Shown: piece after piece, positions 1 through 9,299 of the stretch | Layout of the letters: the number at the start of each line of letters is the position of its first letter | How positions within the stretch are numbered: position 1 is the stretch's first letter | Assembly (NCBI GenBank): GCA_963848115.1 | Contig: CAWKCP010000024.1 | Location: 310,001-374,000, forward strand | From: JAWKOK01 sp963848115 | Lineage (GTDB): Bacteria > Chloroflexota > Anaerolineae > Caldilineales > Caldilineaceae | DNA: 64,000 nucleotides | Direction: 5' to 3' | Notes under the pieces: generated by a model | Database searches by the model: none | Seen by the model: only the letters and a program-made list of their open reading frames with translations | Told to the model about the DNA's origin: nothing | Made by a program: the position numbers and the translations under genes

Positions 1-2557
1 CTTCTATAACCAGATTCAAGGCTTTGAGTACGTGCCGGGCTACGAATATGAACTGCTGGTTAATGTGGAAGACGTGGCCAATCCGCCCGCAGGCGGGTCT
101 TCCCTGAAGTACACGTTGATTGAAGAGGTTGGCGCCACGGAGGTTGGTCCGACCCTGGAGGGCACGCCCTGGCAGATGGTCGCACTGGCCGATGAGAATG
201 GAGAGCCGGTCGAGACACTGCCGGACGTGGAAGTGACCGCACTCTTCGAGAATGGCAGAGTCAGCGGTACCGACGGATGCAATAACTACTCAGGCGCCTA
301 CAGCGTCGATGGTACTGACTTGACCGTTGGACCTGAGATGATGGGCACGATGATGGCCTGTCCCGGACCGATCATGGACCAGGCTGGGGCCTACACGGCG
401 GCTCTGATCAGCGCAGCACGTTACGCCATCGTCGACAACCAGTTGCGCATTATGAACGACACAGGCCGCACCGTCGTCACCTACGATGTGCGAGTGCCGA
501 CATCACTGACCGGCACCACCTGGAATGCCATCGGCTACAACAATGGCAAGGAGGCCGTGGTTTCCATCGCCATCGACACTGAAATCACCGCAGTGTTTGG
601 GGAGGATGGCACGCTCTCTGGTTCCGCGGGATGCAACAACTATTCGGCCGGTTACGAGGCCGACGATGTAAACATCAAGATCGGCCCGGCCGCTGTCACC
701 ATGATGATGTGTGCTGAACCTGAGGGCGTCATGGATCAGGAGACGCTCTATCTGGCAGCCCTGAGCATGGCCGAAGTCTACAGTATCGACGGTGACCGTC
801 TCCAGTTACGCACCAGCGAGGGTTCGCTGGTGGCCGACTACCGGGCCGCAAGTGCCGATGCTGACGGCGACGATGCTGGTTCTGTTCAGCCTGAAATCGC
901 CCAGCCGGTGGTCGGCGAAGTGCCGGCAGACGCTGACTCCCTAACCGAGTCTCTCGCCGATATGGAGTATGAGTCTGAATATACGGCCAACCGAACTGCG
1001 CCGTTGACAGACGGCGAGTACAGTGAGGAAGCCGCCCCTGGTTCCGCCTCCAAGGTCGAAGTGACCCTGACCGACCAAGGTGCTGTCGGTGAACTGAATG
1101 GACAACCGGCTGCTGCTGTCGTGTTGGCGACCAGTTCTGGCGGCAGCGGTACATTCTATGATCTGGCTGTTGTCATGGATGAAAACGGCGAACCCGTCAA
1201 TGTAGCGACCATCAGCTTGGGCGACCGTGTTCAGGTCAACTCGGTCGCCATCGAGGATAACCAAATCGTCGTCGATATGGTCCAATCCGGCCCCAACGAT
1301 CCAATGTGCTGTCCGTCTGAGCATGTGGTCAATGCCTATGCGCTGCAGGACGGTGAATTGGTCGAGGCGTCAAGCACGCTGGTCGCTGATGACGAAGCGT
1401 CCGGTGAGGAAACCAAGTCGAGCGATGCTGCTGCCGCCGATGCCGAAGCAGCATCACAACCGGCAGTCCGTGACGGCATTGTCGGCGTCGAGTGGCACTT
1501 CTTCAAGTTTGAGGGCGGTGACGACAGTCAGATCTTCGTCGATGATCCCAGCCGCTATCTGCTCCTGCTCAACCCGGATGGTACGGCCAACGTACAGGCT
1601 GACTGCAATAATGGTAGTGGCAGCTACCAGCTTGATGGAAGCTCGCTGACCATCGATATTGTGGCTGTCACACGTGCGCTCTGTCCGCCGGATTCGCTCT
1701 CCGATGACTATTTGCGCCTGCTCGGCGACGTTGTTACCTTTGTCGAGAAGGACGATGTGTTGGCGCTTAATCTCATGATGGACGCTGGAAACATGTTGTT
1801 CCAGCTCGAAGACGCAACCGTCGAGCAGGTCCATCAACCGACCGAGTTGATCCCGCAGGATGCCATCACGGTTGATCCCGGCTCGCTTGCCACTTCCTAT
1901 CACTGGCAAGTCCTGCCGCCGACACCTTATGATGCCAGTATGCCCCCGGTTCCTGTGGGCCAGCCGCCGCACGCTGTCGTGACATTTGACTACCTGCCGG
2001 CGCCTCAGGCTCTAGCGGAAGGCGGCCCTTACATCGTTGTCTATCCCGTCAATGAATATGTGCAGTTGTGGCAGGATGCCGGCAACGACGCCATCGCTGA
2101 TACAGTGGCAGGCATGCAAACCTTGCTGGATGAACAACCAGCAAGTCCTATGCCGCCCATGCCCATCTTGCCTCTGCCGGGCGCGGTCAATGATCTCGCT
2201 GTCCAGACCCAATACATCGATTTCGTCGGTGGTAGCGGGGTGCGCTTCGTGGGCCGCCTGTCCCAAGATGCATCCCCAATTCTTCGAGACCAGACTGCCT
2301 ACTACTTCCAAGGCCTGACCGATGATGGTCGGTTCTATGTCTCTATGCGCTGGCCGGTGACGACATCGGCGCTGCCATTCTCGATGGAAGAGATCGACCA
2401 GGATCAACAGCAGGCGATTGAGAGTAATATTGAGATCTACCTGCAACAGGCGACAGAGAGTCTGAACGTGCTTGAATCATCTGACTGGACTCCAGATCTT
2501 GTGGAGTTAGACGCACTGGTCAACTCGCTTACGGTTGAGGTGCCGGATAGTGAGTAA
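1..2557 (+). CDS. META-domain exported protein, 5' end outside window
   Basis: The reading frame is open from base 2, so the gene is truncated at the window edge; the GTG at 32 is internal. The first codons (FYNQIQGFEY, then GYEYEL and NPPAGGSSLKYTL) match the end of a DUF4377 domain. Three META (HslJ-like) domains follow at about nt 146-460, 494-820 and 1470-1810, each with the family Cys-Asn-Asn signature (GCNNYSG, GCNNYSA, CNNGSGS). A linker region lies at about nt 850-1450, and a C-terminal domain from nt 1870 was not recognised. META domains are known from exported heat-shock and adhesion-type lipoproteins; the biochemical role is unknown. Export is inferred from the family, because the N-terminus is not visible. 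The next exported gene starts 68 bp downstream and may be cotranscribed. Confidence 0.85.
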   Translation, partial: FYNQIQGFEYVPGYEYELLVNVEDVANPPAGGSSLKYTLIEEVGATEVGPTLEGTPWQMVALADENGEPVETLPDVEVTALFENGRVSGTDGCNNYSGAYSVDGTDLTVGPEMMGTMMACPGPIMDQAGAYTAALISAARYAIVDNQLRIMNDTGRTVVTYDVRVPTSLTGTTWNAIGYNNGKEAVVSIAIDTEITAVFGEDGTLSGSAGCNNYSAGYEADDVNIKIGPAAVTMMMCAEPEGVMDQETLYLAALSMAEVYSIDGDRLQLRTSEGSLVADYRAASADADGDDAGSVQPEIAQPVVGEVPADADSLTESLADMEYESEYTANRTAPLTDGEYSEEAAPGSASKVEVTLTDQGAVGELNGQPAAAVVLATSSGGSGTFYDLAVVMDENGEPVNVATISLGDRVQVNSVAIEDNQIVVDMVQSGPNDPMCCPSEHVVNAYALQDGELVEASSTLVADDEASGEETKSSDAAAADAEAASQPAVRDGIVGVEWHFFKFEGGDDSQIFVDDPSRYLLLLNPDGTANVQADCNNGSGSYQLDGSSLTIDIVAVTRALCPPDSLSDDYLRLLGDVVTFVEKDDVLALNLMMDAGNMLFQLEDATVEQVHQPTELIPQDAITVDPGSLATSYHWQVLPPTPYDASMPPVPVGQPPHAVVTFDYLPAPQALAEGGPYIVVYPVNEYVQLWQDAGNDAIADTVAGMQTLLDEQPASPMPPMPILPLPGAVNDLAVQTQYIDFVGGSGVRFVGRLSQDASPILRDQTAYYFQGLTDDGRFYVSMRWPVTTSALPFSMEEIDQDQQQAIESNIEIYLQQATESLNVLESSDWTPDLVELDALVNSLTVEVPDSE

Positions 2558-2625
2558 GGCCAATTTCGTGCGCTGTTTTATCGTGCCATTCCATCTCATC
2601 ACAGGGAGAGCTCAGGACAATTACC

Positions 2626-4152
2626 ATGAATGTACTTACTAGACGAAAACCATACATTGCGCTGCTTGGGCTATTGACTGCCGTGGCAATTGCATTGTTG
2701 GCGACTCCAGCAATGGCCGGCGTGTTGCCGGCCGAAGTCGAGCCTGCGCCTGTCGCCCAGGAGACCGAGCCCATATTCGCGCTGCCGGGTGTGCTGCAGA
2801 AGGCCAACAACCAGCCGTTCGACACGTTCCTGGTGACCAATGACAACGCACTCTACGGGCTTGTTGGAAAGACACCGGACATCGAGGCGGAGATCACTGC
2901 CTATCGGGACCAGGGCAGGGATATCGAGGTCAAGGTCTGGGGTACGCTCTACCCCAATGGTCGTATGTCGAACAAGCCGGAGATCATTGTTTCTAACATT
3001 CAGTCTGATGTCGCTCCACCAGCCGGCGGCGCCGAAGGCTCAAATCCCGGCACGGGCACTTCGGTTGCCATTGTGCGCGTGGACGTTGCCAATGTGCGTT
3101 CGGGGCCGGGGACGGCCTACTCCGTGGTCGGCGAATTGAAGATGAACCAGGTCTGTCCCATCACCGGACGCAACAGCGACAACAGTTGGTGGCTGCTTGA
3201 TTGCGCCAACGCCGTTGCCGGCTGGATATCCGACACTGTTGTGAGGACCGTCGCTGATCCGGACAGCATCCCAATCATTGCTGTGCGACCGCCGGCTGTG
3301 GTCCAACCGCCGACACCCGTCTATACAGGCTGGAAGGCGTCCTACTTCAACAACTCGACCTTGAGCGGTGCACCTGTTGTTGTTCAGGATGTTGCCGAGA
3401 TCAACTTCAATTGGGGAACCGGTAGCCCGAATCCGGCGGTGCCGTCAGACTATTTCTCGGCGCGTTACGAACGCACCATCAATTTTGCAGCCGGAAACTA
3501 CCGTTTCTCTGCTACCTATGATGACGGCGTGCGCGTCTACATTGACGGCCAAGTTGTCATTGACGATTGGAACCCCGGTTCGGTGCGAACGAGAACAGCA
3601 GACAGATCGCTCTCCGGCAACCATGCGATCACGGTCGAGTATTTCGAAGACACCGGCTTGGCTTCACTGGCGTTCTCCTGGGCGACCTATCAGAATACAA
3701 CGCCGTCCCCCACACCCAGCAAGGGTGATTGGGAGGCATCGTACTTCACGAACCCCGATCTGGCCGGAGGGCCGGCTGTGGTCCAGATCGAACCGCGAAC
3801 ACCCTATCCGTTGGATAAGAACTGGGGGACCGGTTCACCGATTCCAGGTGTCATTCCCAATGACAACTGGTCAGTCCGCTATCGAGCAACCTACTACTTT
3901 GATGCGGGCGACTTCACGTTCAAGGCCAAGTCTGACGATGGTGTGCGAGTCTACTTAGATGGTCATCGTGTCATCGATGCCTGGAGCGACGGATACAAGG
4001 ATGTTCAGAATACCTTCAATGGTGTAGGCGCCGGCGATCATGAGATTGTGATCGAGTTCTATGAGCGCACCGGCAACGCTTCTGTGCAGGTCTACTGGTG
4101 GCGCGAAGGGTCGCAAACGTCAAACAACCCGTATGCCAATACCGAGTACTAG
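2626..4152 (+). CDS. Exported SH3b / double PA14 domain protein
   Basis: 508 aa. Residues 1-31 form a signal peptide (MNVLTRRKP, a hydrophobic stretch, then cleavage near TPAMA). An SH3b domain lies at about 148-212, with the NVRSGPGTAY core. Two PA14 domains at about 238-351 and 365-490 each contain the DDGVRVY-D-G strand (YDDGVRVYIDG, SDDGVRVYLDG). PA14 domains usually bind carbohydrate and SH3b domains bind cell-wall or peptide ligands, so a cell-surface binding role is inferred; no catalytic domain is seen. The ATG at 2626 is supported by the signal peptide and an upstream GGGAG. A U-tailed hairpin follows at 4201. Function beyond ligand binding cannot be assigned. Confidence 0.88.
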   Translation: MNVLTRRKPYIALLGLLTAVAIALLATPAMAGVLPAEVEPAPVAQETEPIFALPGVLQKANNQPFDTFLVTNDNALYGLVGKTPDIEAEITAYRDQGRDIEVKVWGTLYPNGRMSNKPEIIVSNIQSDVAPPAGGAEGSNPGTGTSVAIVRVDVANVRSGPGTAYSVVGELKMNQVCPITGRNSDNSWWLLDCANAVAGWISDTVVRTVADPDSIPIIAVRPPAVVQPPTPVYTGWKASYFNNSTLSGAPVVVQDVAEINFNWGTGSPNPAVPSDYFSARYERTINFAAGNYRFSATYDDGVRVYIDGQVVIDDWNPGSVRTRTADRSLSGNHAITVEYFEDTGLASLAFSWATYQNTTPSPTPSKGDWEASYFTNPDLAGGPAVVQIEPRTPYPLDKNWGTGSPIPGVIPNDNWSVRYRATYYFDAGDFTFKAKSDDGVRVYLDGHRVIDAWSDGYKDVQNTFNGVGAGDHEIVIEFYERTGNASVQVYWWREGSQTSNNPYANTEY

Positions 4153-4200
4153 ACCTCCGTCAGGAACGATCCCAATCCGGGGTCGGCAAGCATAAGGAAG

Positions 4201-4236
4201 AGAGCGGACGGCTTGTATGCTGTCCGCTCTTTCTTT
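4201..4236 (+). terminator. Intrinsic terminator after the PA14 gene
   Basis: A 12-bp stem (AGAGCGGACGGC with GCTGTCCGCTCT, one G-T pair) closes a 6-nt loop and is followed by TTCTTT. It lies about 50 bp after the PA14 gene stop and separates it from pdxS. Confidence 0.75.
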
Positions 4237-4298
4237 CCATGAGCGACGCTACAGATGGAGGCGCTGTGGGAATAGCATCCCTATTCCCCCCTTTCGCA

Positions 4299-4329
4299 TT
4301 GCGCTCCATTGGCGGGTGTGCGGTATACT
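4299..4329 (+). promoter_or_regulatory. Possible pdxS promoter
   Basis: TTGCGC at 4299-4304 and TATACT at 4324-4329 with a long 19-bp spacer, about 125 bp before the pdxS start. The -10 is good and the -35 weak. Apart from this and the preceding terminator, the 303-bp gap between the PA14 gene and pdxS shows nothing else. Confidence 0.35.
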
Positions 4330-4455
4330 CTTCAGTTAGGATTTTTGGCGGGTGAGCGTGATGGCCGGCTTACGGTCTCAGCGAACGTCCGAAATTGTGC
4401 GGATGACATGACGTGAATGATATGTTTTTGTTTCGTAGAGAAACAAGGGGGACAG

Positions 4456-5298
4456 ATGAGTAACCAACAGGGCAATAACGGTGCAGTCACAGGTACGTTT
4501 GCCGTCAAGGCGGGGATGGCCCAGATGCTGAAGGGCGGCGTCATCATGGATGTCGTGACGCCTGAACAGGCACGAATTGCCGAAGAGGCCGGTGCTTGTG
4601 CGGTGATGGCGCTGGAACGCGTGCCCGCTGACATCCGCAGGGACGGTGGCGTGGCCCGCATGAGCGATCCGGATATGATCCAGAAGATCATCGAGTCGGT
4701 CACTATCCCGGTGATGGCAAAGGCACGGATCGGCCATTTCGTCGAAGCACAGATCCTACAGGCCATCGGTGTGGACTACATCGATGAGAGCGAGGTGCTG
4801 ACGCCGGCCGATGAAGAGCATCACATCAACAAGCACAAGTTCACAGTGCCATTTGTCTGCGGTTGCCGCAATCTGGGCGAGGCGCTGCGTCGCATTGCCG
4901 AAGGCGCGGCCATGATTCGCACCAAAGGCGAAGCAGGCACCGGAGATGTGGTCGAGGCCGTGCGTCACGCTCGAAGCGTCCAGGGGGCCATCCGCCGCAT
5001 CAGCACCATGGACGAGGACGAGCTGTTCACCTATGCCAAGGATATTCAAGCGCCCTATGCGCTGGTCAAGGAGACGGCCGAACTGGGCCGGTTGCCCGTC
5101 GTCAACTTTGCGGCCGGGGGTGTGGCCACGCCGGCAGACGCAGCGTTGATGATGCAGTTGGGCGTAGACGGCGTCTTCGTGGGTTCGGGTATCTTCAAGA
5201 GTGGAAATCCGGTCGAGCGCGGCAAGGCCATCGTGCAGGCCGTTACCCACTACAACGATCCCATGATGATTGGCCGAAGTAAGCATGAATTTGGGTGA
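4456..5298 (+). CDS. pdxS: Pyridoxal 5'-phosphate synthase subunit PdxS
   Basis: 280 aa from the chosen start. PdxS makes PLP from ribose 5-phosphate, glyceraldehyde 3-phosphate and ammonia supplied by PdxT, as a cytoplasmic dodecameric TIM-barrel core. Family hallmarks are present along the whole length: KAGMAQMLKGGVIMDV, ALERVPADIRRDGGVARMSDP, MAKARIGHFVEAQIL with an active-site lysine, MIRTKGEAGTGDVVEA with the second catalytic lysine, and FAAGGVATPADAALMMQLG. A longer frame begins at 4417, but the ATG at 4456 has AAGGGGG 5 nt upstream and gives the usual N-terminus. pdxT follows after 214 bp that hold a G-rich palindromic repeat. Confidence 0.97.
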   Translation: MSNQQGNNGAVTGTFAVKAGMAQMLKGGVIMDVVTPEQARIAEEAGACAVMALERVPADIRRDGGVARMSDPDMIQKIIESVTIPVMAKARIGHFVEAQILQAIGVDYIDESEVLTPADEEHHINKHKFTVPFVCGCRNLGEALRRIAEGAAMIRTKGEAGTGDVVEAVRHARSVQGAIRRISTMDEDELFTYAKDIQAPYALVKETAELGRLPVVNFAAGGVATPADAALMMQLGVDGVFVGSGIFKSGNPVERGKAIVQAVTHYNDPMMIGRSKHEFG

Positions 5299-5370
5299 AC
5301 CCATGGTCGGCATCAATGTGGATTCGCTCTCTGAAGCAGAACGCCTGGCTCGTCGGGGCTGGTAGATGGA

Positions 5371-5487
5371 GGGGGACTGGGGAATAGGGATCTGGGATTG
5401 GGGATTGGGTTAAGATTCTGATGATGGGAATACCACCAATTTCCTGTTCCCCAGTCCCCAATCCCTATTCCCCGTTCCCCATTCTCC
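5371..5487 (+). repeat. G-rich heptad palindrome (copy 1)
   Basis: Lies between pdxS and pdxT. The left arm is a run of imperfect 7-nt units (GGGGACT, GGGGAAT, AGGGATC, TGGGATT, GGGGATT). The right arm carries the complementary C-rich heptads (TTCCCCA, GTCCCCA, ATCCCTA). A 35-45 nt unpaired centre separates the arms. It can form a long hairpin, and the G arm could form a quadruplex. Four more copies lie at 13961, 16374, 44895 and 62508. Confidence 0.8.
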
Positions 5488-5512
5488 GATCACTTTCACA
5501 TCTCAAGAAATC

Positions 5513-6124
5513 ATGACACCTCATCAACCCATGACCATCGGCGTTCTGGCTTTGCAAGGCGCATTTGCCGAGCATATCAAACTGTTTGCACAGCTTGGCG
5601 TGCAGGCAATCGAAGTGCGCAAGCCTGAGCAACTTGACGGCCTAAGCGGATTGGTGATTCCCGGCGGCGAAAGTACATCCATGGGCCTGATCGCGCAGCG
5701 CTGGGGATTGGAGAAGCCGTTGCAGGCTTGGGTGGCGGGCGGACGACCGACCTGGGGAACGTGTGCCGGGATGATCTTGTTGTCGCAGCGCGCTGTGGGC
5801 CAGAAACGCGGCGGCCAGATGCTGATTGGCGGTCTTGATGTCACCGTCAATCGCAACTACTTTGGACGCCAGGTCGATAGCTTCGAGGCGAATCTGGTCG
5901 CCCCGAAACTTGGCGACGAACCGTATCCGGTTGTCTTCATCCGTGCACCTGCCATCATTGAGTTGGGGCCGCAGGTCGAGTCGCTGGCTGCTCTGCCCGG
6001 CCATGGTGACGAGGTCGTACACGTCGCCGTTCGCCAGGGGGCCATTCTCGCCACCGCTTTCCATCCTGAGCTGACCAACGATCTTCGCTGGCACCGGCTC
6101 TTTGTGGAGATGGCGTCCATCTAA
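5513..6124 (+). CDS. pdxT: Pyridoxal 5'-phosphate synthase glutaminase subunit PdxT
   Basis: 203 aa, normal family length. It hydrolyses glutamine and channels ammonia to PdxS. The class I amidotransferase triad is visible: the nucleophile Cys in WGTCAGMILL and the His-Glu pair in AFHPELTND; IPGGESTSMG forms the oxyanion/substrate region. The start at 5513 (MTPHQPMTIG) is used, but Met7 at 5531 is equally possible since neither has a strong ribosome binding site. Its place directly after pdxS supports the assignment. The gene is followed by a perfect 28-bp inverted repeat. Confidence 0.96.
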   Translation: MTPHQPMTIGVLALQGAFAEHIKLFAQLGVQAIEVRKPEQLDGLSGLVIPGGESTSMGLIAQRWGLEKPLQAWVAGGRPTWGTCAGMILLSQRAVGQKRGGQMLIGGLDVTVNRNYFGRQVDSFEANLVAPKLGDEPYPVVFIRAPAIIELGPQVESLAALPGHGDEVVHVAVRQGAILATAFHPELTNDLRWHRLFVEMASI

Positions 6125-6130
6125 ACGAAC

Positions 6131-6191
6131 AACATGGACAAAATCAGGAGGGGCGTGCACGAAGCACGCCCCTCCTGATTTTGTCCATGTT
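6131..6191. terminator. Perfect 28-bp hairpin between convergent genes
   Basis: 28 bases at 6131-6158 are the exact reverse complement of 6164-6191 around a 5-nt loop (ACGAA). It sits 6 bp after pdxT and 21 bp from the end of the convergent DUF4013 gene, so it probably terminates both. It has no U-tract. Confidence 0.75.
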
Positions 6192-6212
6192 GCCGGCTAT
6201 GCGACAAGGTGA

Positions 6213-7361
6213 CTAGGCCTCCGACTTACGGGTTGGATCTGAATCGTCTTCGTGGGCATCTTCGCTTGCGGCCTCCGTCTCAGACGTTGCATTCACTTCG
6301 TCTGTCGGCCCATCTGCAACATCTGCGCTCGCTGCAACAATATCGTCAACCCCGGCAGAGATCTCGTCGCCGGTCTCAGCGACCTCGCTGATGATGACCT
6401 CGATCTGATCTTCGCTCTTTTCGGCCGGCGTATCGATATTTTCATCGACCGAGCCTACGATTGCTTCACCTTCAATCGAGACATCGTTCTTATCTGCAAA
6501 CTCGTCCGTTGCATCTTCAGTGCCTGCAACATCACTCGGCGCATAGTCCTCTGGGGCCGGCGGTATGATCACGGTCTGCTCATATGCATCAACTTCGGCG
6601 CCTGGCACTTCGTCGTCTGTTTTTTCCGGATCGGATGGCGCCAACGGCGCCGGAACAGCGCTCGAACTGTCGTACATCGGGTGTTCGCGGGCCAGTTGCC
6701 CATACAGGTGATACTGGAACAGGGTCAGAAAGAGAATGGAAAGCGGCAGGGTCACTGCCAGTCCGATCACACAGAGGATCACGCCTACAATGCCGGCCAG
6801 GATGCTGGCGATGAAACTGACAGCCATCACCACTAACATGACGATGATTACCTGGCCTAAATTGGCTCGGGTCCACGCCCAGATCTTGGTGACTTTTAGC
6901 CCACTGCCGATATGCTCATCGTGAGCGAACGAGATTGTGAAGCCGGGGGCGGCCAATGCAACAAAGATGCCGTACAACATCAGCAAGCATGAGGTACATA
7001 GTATGATGGCCGAGCCGATGAACTCGCCGGCGCCGCCGCTATCGGCCAACGCACCGCCGATGAACAATGGCACCATCATCAAGTAGGCCGCCAGCGACCA
7101 GACCAAAGCGACAACGACATACTTGAACCCACGTGACAGGTCTCCGCCCCATTCATCCCATTCGGGTAGAGGCTGCGCCCTTCCATCGCGAACATTTTGA
7201 AGCAGTCGAATCGCATAGCCGCTGAGAATCAGAAAGCCGACAAACCCGACCAAAACCGGAGAAAGCAGCATGCTGATTAGGATAACGCCTGTGCCGATAC
7301 CGGCTTTTTTTAACCAGTTTTCATCTTCCGTAATAAAAGTGATTGCTCGTCCGATATCCAT
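6213..7361 (-). CDS. DUF4013 family membrane protein with acidic tail
   Basis: 382 aa. The first 225 residues contain five to six hydrophobic segments and the DUF4013 signature: a Trp-Lys-Lys N-terminus, a glycine-rich first helix, a GYAIRLLQNVRDG segment and the LPEWDEWGGDLSRGF loop. Residues 235-382 are a hydrophilic, strongly acidic tail rich in Ala, Glu and Asp (EDATDEFADKNDV, EKSEDQIEV), probably disordered and cytoplasmic. The role of DUF4013 is not known. The gene is convergent with pdxT. It follows queG on the same strand after 257 bp, so it may have its own promoter. Confidence 0.8.
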   Translation of the reverse strand: MDIGRAITFITEDENWLKKAGIGTGVILISMLLSPVLVGFVGFLILSGYAIRLLQNVRDGRAQPLPEWDEWGGDLSRGFKYVVVALVWSLAAYLMMVPLFIGGALADSGGAGEFIGSAIILCTSCLLMLYGIFVALAAPGFTISFAHDEHIGSGLKVTKIWAWTRANLGQVIIVMLVVMAVSFIASILAGIVGVILCVIGLAVTLPLSILFLTLFQYHLYGQLAREHPMYDSSSAVPAPLAPSDPEKTDDEVPGAEVDAYEQTVIIPPAPEDYAPSDVAGTEDATDEFADKNDVSIEGEAIVGSVDENIDTPAEKSEDQIEVIISEVAETGDEISAGVDDIVAASADVADGPTDEVNATSETEAASEDAHEDDSDPTRKSEA

Positions 7362-7618
7362 CCATTCCTCCTTGCCAGGGCCTGCTACGCGCCACTGGAG
7401 TCTTCGTTAATTGCCTTTTCCTCTGCCGTTGTTCTATCAAGTCGGTCGTGCACAAGATTGGCTGCGTAACTCTCACCAGAAATTGTAGCATAGCACCAGA
7501 GGCGCAACAACCTGTTTCGATCCGGCTGAGAATCTCTACGCAGCCGCCTGTGGAAAGTTTCCACGTGGGCATATGATCTGCTTCGGCCCATGCAGGAAAA
7601 AATCTCTGTGGAAACGTC

Positions 7619-9019
7619 TTAGCAGTTTAAGGCTAACCGTATCTCTTGAGTTACCCAGGCGTCGCTTTCATCTTCCAATGCCTCCTGCAAGCTAGATGCT
7701 GCATCCTTATGCTTGGTCCTGGAGAGAACCTCCCCCAGGGCCCAGGCAGCGTGTCCGCGCACAAGAGGGGATTCATCGATCAAGGCCTGTTGGAGAGCGG
7801 GTACGACAGATGGATCGGCCCAGTTGCCCAGGGCGACACAGACGTTGCGGAGCATGCCCGCTCGTTTCGCCCGTTTGACCGGAGAGCGCCGGAAATGCGC
7901 GCTGTACGCTGCTTGGTCCAACCAATAGGGCGTGTCAGGGGAGAACCCTTCGAGTAAGGGCGGTGCGATGCGAGCCTGTTTTGCCTGCAGTGCATCCAGC
8001 AGAGGCCGGCGATTCTCGAGATGCCGATTCCACGGGCAGACTTCCTGGCAGATATCGCACCCGAAGATGCGGTTGCCGAAAGATGAACGCAGCGCACGCG
8101 GAATAGGGCTGCGCGCTTCAATGGTCCAATAGGAGATACAGCGCTGCGGATCCAGATTGAAGGGACCAACGAAGGCGTCGGTCGGGCAGGCGTCCAGGCA
8201 ACGTGAGCAGCGTCCGCAGGTGCCGACGGCGGGCAGTCGGCCGCCATCGGTATCGCCTTTGTTGTTCCTGCGATTGCTTCCGGACACAACGGGAGATGAC
8301 AATGCCGCCAGCGTCCACGTGCCGTGATTGCCCCTCCAATCAAGCCCTGTCAGCACCTGCTCGGCTGTGAACTGTTCGACTTCCATAGGAATGGGGACAG
8401 GGTCGGGCAGAAGAATTTCGGGTACGAGCACCGTCGCCAGTACGAGCCAACTGCCGTCTTTCGGGTGAATCGTGCAGCAGTTCTTGCCGGTGAAACCGAT
8501 GCCTGCACGCATCGCCCAATCTCTTTCCAACACCGGACCCGTGTCAACCAGGCATTTCCCTCGCGTTGTGCGACCGGTTAGACCGGCAATGAAGGCATCC
8601 AGTGCGTATAGCTGAGGTCGGATGATCTCGTGATAGTCGTCGCCCCAGGCGTAGGAGGCGATGATGCCGCGGCTGGGATCGTCGCGTATTGCTGCGGGCA
8701 ACGAAAACTGATGATAGTTGACCGCTAGAACAATGATCGATCGAAACGGCTCATCGTCCGGTCTATCGGCGTCAGCAAGCAGCGCCGGATTGCGCCGTTT
8801 GTCGACGTTTCGCTCCAGGTAGGCCATTTCACCGGCCCGCCCCTGTGCAAGCCAGCCTTCATAGAAATCCGCATGTGCTGCTTCGGACAGCGGTATGACG
8901 CGGCACTGGTCGAAGCCAATGCGTGTGGCTTCGACCTTGATGGCATCGGTGAGTGCTGCTCTGTCCAATTTGGCTATGCTCCATTCGGGCCGACAAAAAT
9001 CAGGATCGCGTAGCGTCAT
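7619..9019 (-). CDS. queG: Epoxyqueuosine reductase QueG with HEAT-repeat C-terminus
   Basis: 466 aa from the ATG at 9019 (a TTG precedes it). QueG reduces epoxyqueuosine to queuosine in tRNA, using cobalamin and two [4Fe-4S] clusters. Seen here: the N-terminal domain with YAWGDDYHEI and VLERDWAMRAGIGFTGKN, the first cluster motif CGRCSRCLDACP, CISYWTIE, and the second motif CDICQEVCPWN. The last ~90 residues contain HEAT-like repeats (SVVPALQQALIDESPLVRGHAAWALGE), as in long QueG proteins. About 55 residues (around 210-265) between LVLATVLVP and the first Cys motif are longer than usual and look low in conservation. Other queuosine genes are not in the window. Confidence 0.93.
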   Translation of the reverse strand: MTLRDPDFCRPEWSIAKLDRAALTDAIKVEATRIGFDQCRVIPLSEAAHADFYEGWLAQGRAGEMAYLERNVDKRRNPALLADADRPDDEPFRSIIVLAVNYHQFSLPAAIRDDPSRGIIASYAWGDDYHEIIRPQLYALDAFIAGLTGRTTRGKCLVDTGPVLERDWAMRAGIGFTGKNCCTIHPKDGSWLVLATVLVPEILLPDPVPIPMEVEQFTAEQVLTGLDWRGNHGTWTLAALSSPVVSGSNRRNNKGDTDGGRLPAVGTCGRCSRCLDACPTDAFVGPFNLDPQRCISYWTIEARSPIPRALRSSFGNRIFGCDICQEVCPWNRHLENRRPLLDALQAKQARIAPPLLEGFSPDTPYWLDQAAYSAHFRRSPVKRAKRAGMLRNVCVALGNWADPSVVPALQQALIDESPLVRGHAAWALGEVLSRTKHKDAASSLQEALEDESDAWVTQEIRLALNC

Positions 9020-9227
9020 CAATTCAGGTGTTGAAAATTCAGGTGTCGAACATGTAACGGGCTGCAGACCCCGCGTATTGTGGCATTTTCGAGGACTGCC
9101 GTCAATCTATGCTATGGCACAGAACCTCCATGGACTGCGTGAGTCGTCGATCTACCTTGCAAACAAGACGAGTTGAGAACGAATAGGTAGGGACCGGGAC
9201 TTAACAGAACCTGTACGCGAAAATTTG

Positions 9228-9255
9228 TTGGCGGCCATAGACCTTGTGTTACAAT
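9228..9255 (+). promoter_or_regulatory. Probable promoter of the MFS gene
   Basis: TTGGCG at 9228-9233 and TACAAT at 9250-9255, 16-bp spacer; an alternative -35 is TTGTTG at 9225. It ends 44 bp before the ATG at 9300 and lies inside a longer upstream frame, which argues for the 9300 start. Confidence 0.55.
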
Positions 9256-9299
9256 CAAAAATCGCGTTTGCGAGGCCTTTCGAAGCGGAATGGGAACCA

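Noticed and set aside
729..1154. Minus-strand frames over the META gene
   Set aside because: Arg/His/Pro-rich translations opposite a well-supported gene; no ribosome binding site or family match.
5371..5487. Telomere-like GGGATT repeats
   Set aside because: The arms are imperfect heptads with a complementary C-rich arm, in the chromosome interior between operon genes, not at an end.
6143..6180. REP element related to those at 59 kb
   Set aside because: CGTGCACGAAGCACG looks similar to the REP stem, but the flanks and the TTTAG foot differ; treated as part of a terminator.
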